From Polysphondylium violaceum (taxonomy: Eukaryota > Evosea > Eumycetozoa > Dictyosteliales > Dictyosteliaceae), in the NCBI GenBank assembly GCA_000277445.1, contig AJWJ01000208.1, positions 1 to 38,091 of the forward strand: DNA of 38,091 bases, in the 5' to 3' direction. Position numbers and translations under genes: made by a program. The notes beneath the pieces were generated by a model, which saw only the letters and a program-made list of their open reading frames with translations, was not told the DNA's origin and ran no database searches. Shown piece by piece: positions 32,301-38,091 of this stretch (within the stretch, counting starts at the first letter, position 1; each line of letters starts with the position of its first letter).

Positions 32301-33047
32301 CTTGTATTCATGTTCGTTGAGTAAAAAGTTTCCACCATCATTCTTTAATGAATCACGTAGTGCCATTTGTCTGGCCCAATACTCTATTCTCATTTCTTCG
32401 TCGATGGCCTGTTTGTTTTCTTGAATGAATTCAGGTGTTTCACCCTCTTTGACAAACATGTCGTCGTCGTCCTCGTCTTCATCTTGTCTGTATCCTTCGT
32501 CTTCGTTGATATCAAAATTCAATTGAGAGTCCAATCCATCATCTTCATCTTCCTCTTCTTGTTGCATTGCATTGTCGCCCTTTTTTCTTGCCATCTCCAT
32601 TTCCTCCTCCTCGTCCTCCTGTTCCAAATACTCTTCCAACAACGATGATTTCATTCTAATCATTTTTTCATTATAATCACTTTTCTTGGTCTTTAATTTC
32701 CCCTCTGCATCTTTTGTCGTTGTTGTTGCTGTTGTTGATTTCTGTTTGGCCGGTGTCTCTTTACGTCTATCTATATTGCCCAAATCCATCGATCTCTTTT
32801 TTCTCTTCATCGACTCTTTCAACATAAATCTTTTATTTGATCCAGCTCTAAGTGACGAATAATATCTATCATTACAACCACTATTATTATTCAATAACTG
32901 ATATTGTTTTGATAAATGGCTGGATAAAGATATACTACTATGTTGATTTAAAGAGACAATCAATGCACCACCATTACAACTACTACTGGTGGTAGCATTT
33001 ATTAATCTCGATGTGATTAAGGAATTTGTATTTATCCTTAAAAACAT
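29309..33047 (-). CDS. mettl17: METTL17/Rsm22-type mitoribosome assembly protein with long N- and C-terminal extensions
   Basis: Two exons, 33047-30418 and 30341-29309, joined across a 76-bp intron (GTAAGT...CATAG); 1,220 residues. The METTL17/Rsm22 core (about 580-905) is a SAM-methyltransferase-like fold (MLDFGSGPGTVIWSA at about 612). It has the four Cys expected to bind an iron-sulfur cluster: GPCPHSNQCPM...WCHF (C766, C772, C780) and DVCTPD (C864). The family helps assemble the small subunit of the mitochondrial ribosome. The intron falls inside the conserved tail: exon 1 ends KRATVAR and exon 2 opens SHGRQMYKEARKSFW, as in relatives, so the two long frames are one gene. The N-terminus looks like a presequence (MFLRINTNSLITSRL). 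Residues about 100-560 are acidic coiled-coil sequence. The last 320 residues are a charged extension not known from the family (human protein about 456 residues). Confidence 0.9.
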
Positions 33048-33569
33048 TTGTTATCTATATATACAATTACGTGATTCCCACACAAACACAATAAATTGAT
33101 TTTAATGAAAAAACGAAAAAATGCTTTTCGTTTTTTTTTTTTTTTAATTTTTATTTTTTTTTGATATGATTTTTTATTTTTTTGCATCCATTTTACATAA
33201 ATTTGGGAACTATGCAAAAACAAATATATTCACTCTCAATTTACTTATTGTTTTATTTATTAATGATTCAATCAATAAATAGGAAATTACACCCTTTTAG
33301 AATGAAAAAAAATAGATTTTTTTGGTTATTGTAAAATTTCGCTTCTGATGAGTTTTTTTTTTTTATTTTTTTTATTTTTTTTTAATTTTTAAAATTTTTT
33401 TTTAGATTTTTGTAATGAGACAAGTTTCCACATCATATCTCATTTTCATAGGTCACATCAACATCACCATCAATATTTTTGTTTTGTTTTATTAGATAAT
33501 TATTTATTTATTTTTAATTGATATTGTATTTATATTTGTATTGTATTTATTGAATAGTGTATATTAGCA
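33048..33569. other. Divergent intergenic region between the METTL17-like and LRR genes
   Basis: 522 bp, very A/T-rich with many T-runs (33129-33160, 33353-33410). It must contain both promoters. No coding frame, RNA gene or ordered repeat is supported. Confidence 0.5.
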
Positions 33570-35426
33570 ATGGCAACAACAAAAGTAGAAAATATAAATG
33601 AATTGCCAATCAAGACATTGGTAAAGATTGTTGATTGTTTGAATAAGATTAATAGTTCCAGCTACTATTTTGTAAATTATGCATTGGTTTGTAAATTTTG
33701 GACACAAAATGTGATTCCCTTGGCTTGGAAAGAACTCACCATCGCCACCAGTCAGCCCAGCGAGCCTTTGATAGAGTATAACGAGGTGGGTATGTTGCAA
33801 AAGTTTGGCAAAGAGTCGCAATCGCCTCCTATGGGGTTCGAGAGACTGGTGATGAGAATTGGCAAGGTGACAGAATACTTTGACGCACTAAAGAGCGTCA
33901 CCACAGTGGACCTCAGAAACAATCCTTCGACAAACTCGGTCATTGACAGATTATCAGACTCTTTAAAGAACAATACTAGCGTCACATCACTCAATTTGTA
34001 CAACAACCGTTTGATGCAAAAGGGTGGTATCAGTATTGCAAATGCACTCAAAAAGAACACTGGATTGGTGTATTTGGACTTGGGCTTCAACTTGTTGGGC
34101 GCCAACGGAGGTAATGCAATTGCCGACGCCTTAAAGGCCAACAACACCCTCGTACATTTAGATTTGTCTGCCAACCAATTTGGCATCAGAGGTGCCGGCC
34201 CCATCATCGAGGCCCTCCGTGTCAACAAGAGCATCAAGTATTTGAATCTCCAGACCAACCAACTTCGTGACGAGTCGAGTCTCCCTCTGGCCGACGTGTT
34301 GCGAGTCAACAGCGCCTTTGTCGAACTCGGTCTCAACGACAATGAGATCGGAAGCAAGGGTGGCATTGCCCTCGCCAAGATGCTCAAGGGCTCAAAGACC
34401 CTCACAAAGATGGAGTTTGGCAAAAACGAGTTGGGCGAAGAGGGTGGTTTGGCTATGGCCGATCTGATAAAGTTTAACAAGTTGGTCACCTATGTCCGCT
34501 TGGACTGGAACAAGCTCGGCGTCAAAGCCATCAAGGCCATTTCCGACGCCCTCAAAGACAACACCAGTGTCAATTATCTTAATTTGAGCTTCAATAACTT
34601 TGGCGATGAAGGCTTGGTCACACTCGCCGAGTCACTCAAGCTCAACAAAGCCATCCGTACACTCGATCTCAGCAGAGTTGCTTCAGGCCTCGTTGGCCAC
34701 AAAGCTCTGGCCGACTCGCTCCGTGTCAACAAGTGCATCCAAACCCTCGATCTCACCAACTGCAAGATTGCCAACGAGGGCGGCGTCGAGATTGCCCGTG
34801 CAATGGTTGACAACAAGTCCATCTCAACCCTGTCGCTCAACAACAACCTCATCTCCAAAAACACCCTCACCGCCTTTGCCAACACCCTTAACAAAAACAC
34901 CACTCTCACCAGTCTCTCGCTCACCAACAACAACCTCACCATCGACGCCACCGAAAACATTTTCAAGGCCCTCAGCAGCGCCAACAAGACCCTCACCACA
35001 CTCGACCTCTCCAACAACCTTTTGGGCGCCGACGGTGGCATCGCCATTGCCAAGTATCTCCCCCGTACCTCTTTTTCCGAGCTTGCCCTCGCCAACAACC
35101 AACTGACCTCTGTGGGTGCCACCGCCATCCTCTCCTCCATCAACGCCAACGTCCACACCCTTGATCTCGCCAACAACCAAATCGCCGGCGACGTCTGCAA
35201 GCCCCTCTGCACAAGCATCTCCACTCTCGTCAAGCTCAACGTCTCCACCAACAAACTCGACGACGACATTGTCGCACCCCTCATCCAATCCATCAAAGAA
35301 AGCAAGTCCCTTGTCTCGATCCAAATCTCTGCCAACCAATTCTCCAAAGACTCTAACAATTCACTCTTGAACACCATCCGTCAAAACAAATCCATCTTTT
35401 TCTATGATCTCGTTGAAGAGTATTAA
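33570..35426 (+). CDS. F-box-like and leucine-rich-repeat protein (ribonuclease-inhibitor type LRRs)
   Basis: A single 618-codon frame. Residues about 10-58 (NELPIKTLVKIVDCLNK...ALVCKFWTQNVIPLAWKEL) look like a divergent F-box. About 18 leucine-rich repeats of roughly 28 residues follow, to the C-terminus. They have the pattern LxxLDLxxNxLGxxGGxxIAxALKxNxT, the ribonuclease-inhibitor/NLRC3-like class. Such proteins are binding scaffolds; with an F-box, substrate choice for an SCF ubiquitin ligase is a reasonable but unproven role. Large families of these LRR proteins occur in dictyostelids, so no single orthologue is named. From about 34,090 the codons are strongly C- and G-ended (AAC, CTC, GCC), which leaves long open frames on the other strand and frames. 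Confidence 0.85.
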   Translation: MATTKVENINELPIKTLVKIVDCLNKINSSSYYFVNYALVCKFWTQNVIPLAWKELTIATSQPSEPLIEYNEVGMLQKFGKESQSPPMGFERLVMRIGKVTEYFDALKSVTTVDLRNNPSTNSVIDRLSDSLKNNTSVTSLNLYNNRLMQKGGISIANALKKNTGLVYLDLGFNLLGANGGNAIADALKANNTLVHLDLSANQFGIRGAGPIIEALRVNKSIKYLNLQTNQLRDESSLPLADVLRVNSAFVELGLNDNEIGSKGGIALAKMLKGSKTLTKMEFGKNELGEEGGLAMADLIKFNKLVTYVRLDWNKLGVKAIKAISDALKDNTSVNYLNLSFNNFGDEGLVTLAESLKLNKAIRTLDLSRVASGLVGHKALADSLRVNKCIQTLDLTNCKIANEGGVEIARAMVDNKSISTLSLNNNLISKNTLTAFANTLNKNTTLTSLSLTNNNLTIDATENIFKALSSANKTLTTLDLSNNLLGADGGIAIAKYLPRTSFSELALANNQLTSVGATAILSSINANVHTLDLANNQIAGDVCKPLCTSISTLVKLNVSTNKLDDDIVAPLIQSIKESKSLVSIQISANQFSKDSNNSLLNTIRQNKSIFFYDLVEEY

Positions 35427-35481
35427 TGTATTTACTATCCCTACCTCTATTTCTATCTAATAAAACAAATGATAACAACAT

Positions 35482-36584
35482 TTATTTAACTTTATCTATG
35501 TTCTTTGACAAAAGGTATGCTTTACTCTCTTCGTCATTACTCGATTCAATCTTTTGTTTGATGAGTTGATAGATGGCCTTTTCAGTCAACTTGTCGAGCT
35601 TTGTAATCTTTTTTAAACTGTCTCTCTTTAAATCCCAATTAATCTTTTTAGGTGCAAACGATATCTGAATCTCTTGATTGGTTTCCAATAGTTGTAATCT
35701 TGCCAACAACTCATCGACAATGGGCGGTGCTTTTGTTTTTTCAACTCTATATTTATTAAGTTTATGATCTCTAGGTTGATAATTTCTAAATTTTAATCCA
35801 CTATAGAGTGTATAGTATTTATCTGGGGTTAGGTATATATATATATATATATAATCCTGTATTGATTGATTGATTGAGTATGTATATTACATACACAAGT
35901 GTTTCTTCTTCCTCTAATTGTATTTCTACATGATGATCATCATTACCATCTTGATCTTGATCCATTGTTTCATTGTCTATAGTTGTGGTGGTTGTTGTTA
36001 ATTCTGTAGTCTTAGTTTGATCATTATCTTCTATTGATACATTTGATTTAGGTGTTTGCTGTGTCTCTTCTTTTTCTTTTTGTTGTTTTTCGTTACTACT
36101 CTTTTCTATTATTGTTGTTTTATCATTAACATTTGTTTTTTCTATTGTATCTTTTTCTTTAATTGTTTCTTTATTTTCTACTTCTTCTTTAGTTGTTTCT
36201 TCTACCATTTCAACATCTTTTGTTTTTCTTTTATTTGATTTCTTGGGTGTACTAGTGGTGGAGTCTTTTGTAATGTTTGTAATAACAGGTTCTTCTTTTT
36301 CTTTTATATTGGTATCATTATTATTATTATCATTATGATCTGTAGTCACTTGATTGCTAGTATCTATATTCTCCTTTTTATAAGCTAAAAGTGCATCAAT
36401 GAGATCTGCATTCTGTTTTATTGTTATTGCTCGTTAGTGGATATTACTATGAATGAATGAATGAATGAATACTGACGACACATACTTTTGAAGTCCCTTT
36501 AATCTCAATCTTTAGTTCTTTACACAGCTTTTGTAATTCATTTCTCTTTAATGATTCAATGGCGTTCCAATCAATCCCTGTCAT
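35482..36584 (-). CDS. Putative SAP domain-CCDC12/Cwf18 fusion protein (spliceosome-associated)
   Basis: Three exons, 36584-36486, 36412-35895 and 35800-35482 (introns 73 and 94 bp), give 311 residues. Residues 1-45 form a SAP domain (LKRNELQKLCKELKI...NADLIDALLAYKK), a nucleic-acid-binding helix pair. The middle (about 50-205) is a Lys/Glu/Thr-rich linker. The C-terminal 106 residues match CCDC12/Cwf18, a Prp19-associated spliceosome component: LKFRNYQPRDHKLNKYRV and WDLKRDSLKKITKLDKLTEKAIYQLI. Intron 1 lies inside the SAP domain. Intron 2 contains an (AT)n run; its donor GT|GTATGT and acceptor CTATAG are the only pair found that keeps the frame. No ATG precedes the Cwf18 part, which argues for one gene. 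An unseen extra exon or two genes remain possible. Confidence 0.75.
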
Positions 36585-36803
36585 TGCTATTTATATATAT
36601 GATGCACTGATATTATGAAATCATAAAAATTTATTGCCCATAATTGTGGAAATGGCTTCAATATCATGAAATATCATCTTATTCAAAGCATATTCATTTG
36701 TGGTAACTTGAGTTCAAATCATAGGAATAATAACAAGGCTTTTTCATATTAAAAATTATTTAAAAATTCAAATTACAACATGAGATAATCGATCGCACGT
36801 CAA
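36585..36803. other. Spacer between the SAP-CCDC12 gene and tRNA-Asn
   Basis: 219 bp, A/T-rich. It includes TGCCCATAA at 36635-36643, which resembles the upstream element (DUSE-type CCCATAA) of small RNA genes in Dictyostelium. No small RNA could be recognised after it. Confidence 0.25.
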
Positions 36804-36876
36804 GCCGAAATGGCTCAGTCGGCAGAGCGAGCGGCTGTTAACCGCTAGGTCCATGGTTCGATCCCATGTTTCGGCG
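36804..36876 (+). tRNA. tRNA-Asn: tRNA-Asn (anticodon GTT)
   Basis: A 73-nt cloverleaf without intron. The acceptor stem GCCGAAA pairs with TTTCGGC, leaving discriminator G. The anticodon arm is AGCGG-CTGTTAA-CCGCT with anticodon GTT, and the T arm is CATGG-TTCGATC-CCATG. Internal box A (TGGCTCAGTCGG) and box B (GGTTCGATCCC) match RNA polymerase III consensus. A TTTT terminator follows at 36880-36883. CCA is not encoded, as usual in eukaryotes. Confidence 0.96.
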
Positions 36877-36879
36877 ATC

Positions 36880-36883
36880 TTTT
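36880..36883 (+). terminator. RNA polymerase III terminator of tRNA-Asn
   Basis: A T4 run begins four bases after the tRNA 3' end, the usual position and form of a Pol III stop. Confidence 0.7.
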
Positions 36884-37240
36884 AGAACACATATTCATTT
36901 ATCGGGCTTCCTGTTAATTCAATAATTTAATAAAAAATGGATCTATAATTTAAAAAGTATGGTAGTATTTATAAAGGGGTGAGGTTTGCCATGTGAATTA
37001 ATAAAACATATACATATATAAATATTAGAATAAAGAGATGATTCTAAAATGATGAAAGCATGAATATAATTTTTATTTTTTAATCATATTTATAATTTTA
37101 ATAAAAATGATTTTTACAATTAAATTTCCCACTTTTGAGAAGTGAAATATAATATATAAAATAATATTGCTGTCAATTCATCAATGAATATTTAATGATT
37201 TGATGTGCATCTAATACAATAAGGTGTAGATCATATATAT

Positions 37241-37590
37241 CTATTATGGTGGAGGAGGTTTGCACTATCTTACAATATTAATATGATAATATGTGTATTT
37301 TTGCAATGGGTGTATTAAAACGAATGATCTTTATTTTTATAAATTTAAAGTTTTTATGTTTTGAGAATCATCCTAAATAATGCAATGATTAACGTTAGGA
37401 TTTCCATCCATTACAGTATATTATAGATGGGGGAGGTTTGCACGATCTTAAGATCTAATATGATAATGAATGTTTGCAATGGGTGAATACAAATGAATGA
37501 TGTTTATTTTTAAAATTTTAAGTTTTTTTGTTTTTGAAAATCATGTCAAATAATGCGCAATGATTTAGGTGAGGATTTCCATCCATTACA
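37241..37590. repeat. Tandem duplication of a 170-175-bp noncoding element
   Basis: Copy 1 is at about 37241-37415 and copy 2 at about 37419-37590. Shared blocks in the same order are GAGGTTTGCAC, ATATGATAAT, TTGCAATGGGTG, GAATGAT-TTTATTTTTA, AAATAATGC, CAATGATT and AGGATTTCCATCCATTACA. Between the blocks the copies differ by substitutions and small indels. GAGGTTTGCC at 36981 and AAATTTCCC at 37122, the same distance apart as in the copies, may mark a third eroded copy. Confidence 0.85.
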
Positions 37591-37933
37591 TAAAGGTTTT
37601 GTTAACTAACTATATTTTGCTTTAAACCAACCGTTTTTAAAATGAAAATTCAAAAACATACAAAATAATATCTTTTTTAATGTCCTCTATACTCGAGTTC
37701 GCACTCTAGCAATTGTTATTAAATCACCTTCTTTTTTAAACTAATGTTGAATCAAATAGCGAGGGTGTAACTTTACTTTTACAGTTATAAAAAAAAAAGT
37801 CAAAAAAATAAAAAAAAAGTGTGGGCGAGGGCCAAATTTTATTTGTAAAAATTTCTATTACTATCATTTTTTATTTTCATATCATATACATTTACATATA
37901 CATATATACAATTATAAATATACACCTTTAAAA

Positions 37934-38091
37934 ATGTCAGCTTCAAAAACTATTGCTCACTTTAATACTTTTAAACAACAATCCAGAAACAAAAGAACAA
38001 ATCAATTAATTAGTAATGGAATTTCATTAATTGAACAAGCTAGTTCAATCTCATCTCTTTATCATTATCACCCATCAAGAAAACCAAATAG
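37934..38091 (+). CDS. 5' part of an unidentified gene (cut by the window end)
   Basis: An ATG at 37934, preceded by AAAA and an A/T-rich leader with TATA-like words, opens a frame that stays open to the window end (52 codons). The translation begins MSASKTIAHFNTFKQQSRNK and continues with Ser/Gln-rich sequence containing a short amphipathic helix (LISNGISLIEQASSISSL). Codon use looks coding. I do not recognise a family, and the rest lies outside. Confidence 0.6.
   Translation, partial: MSASKTIAHFNTFKQQSRNKRTNQLISNGISLIEQASSISSLYHYHPSRKPN

Larger units (their letters stand above)
36877..37933. other. Noncoding region with a repeated element, tRNA to the next gene
   Basis: About 1.06 kb, A/T-rich, with no supported protein frame. 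It holds two clear direct copies of an element of about 175 bp and perhaps an eroded third to the left. The last 150 bp have poly-A runs and form the leader of the gene at 37934. No retroelement typical of tRNA-flanking sites in dictyostelids was recognised. Confidence 0.6.

Noticed and set aside
34574-35377. Minus-strand frames of 267 and 171 codons and plus-strand frames of 168 and 84 codons
   Set aside because: All lie over the GC-rich LRR coding region, and only the long LRR frame has family structure.
36877-37933. tRNA-targeting retroelement downstream of tRNA-Asn
   Set aside because: No reverse transcriptase, integrase or terminal repeats are seen, only a short tandem noncoding element.

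Overview
The window reads as nuclear DNA of a social amoeba (Dictyostelia). Evidence: AT-rich intergenic DNA with long A and T runs; short introns (54-99 bp) with GTAAGT/GTATGT donors; Asn, Gln and Thr homopolymer runs inside conserved proteins; and gene families typical of the group (a discoidin, a DSCP_N/FOLN spore-coat type protein, a Trix-like RhoGEF with three CH domains, and a multidomain iterative polyketide synthase). The conserved parts of several genes use many C- and G-ending codons, so the genome looks less AT-extreme than D. discoideum. Species is not decided from sequence alone. Splice models below come from reading donor/acceptor sites, phase and family conservation, with no transcript data.

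Layout. 32-1918 (-) tRNA Um44 methyltransferase; 3352-3957 (+) small orphan; 4223-7806 (-) Trix-like CHx3-DH-PH protein, 5 exons; 8373-10223 (-) spore-coat-like secreted protein, 2 exons, with CA/GT-rich boxes in its upstream region; 11114-12667 (+) phosphatidylserine synthase, 4 exons; 13113-15773 (+) APC3/CDC27; 16135-17062 (+) TMEM135 C-terminal-half homologue, 3 exons; 17140-18114 (-) mitochondrial membrane protein, possibly TIM21/COA1-like; 18921-27821 (+) a roughly 2,930-residue polyketide synthase, 3 exons, ending in a thioester reductase; 27967-28801 (-) discoidin, 2 exons; 29309-33047 (-) very long METTL17/Rsm22-type mitoribosome assembly protein, 2 exons; 33570-35426 (+) F-box-like plus 18-repeat LRR protein; 35482-36584 (-) apparent SAP-CCDC12/Cwf18 fusion, 3 exons; 36804-36876 (+) tRNA-Asn(GTT); 37241-37590 a noncoding tandem duplication; 37934 to the end (+) the start of an unidentified gene.

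Most genes are unrelated housekeeping genes (tRNA modification, phospholipid synthesis, cell cycle, peroxisome/mitochondrial membrane, mitoribosome assembly, spliceosome). Three loci point to the social life cycle: the spore-coat-like gene, the discoidin and the polyketide synthase. No mobile element, CRISPR array or virus-like element was recognised. The items most worth a second look are the reductase-terminated polyketide synthase with an ambiguous second intron, the SAP-CCDC12 fusion, the enlarged METTL17, the inverted repeat carrying CA-rich boxes upstream of the spore-coat-like gene, and the repeated noncoding element after the tRNA.
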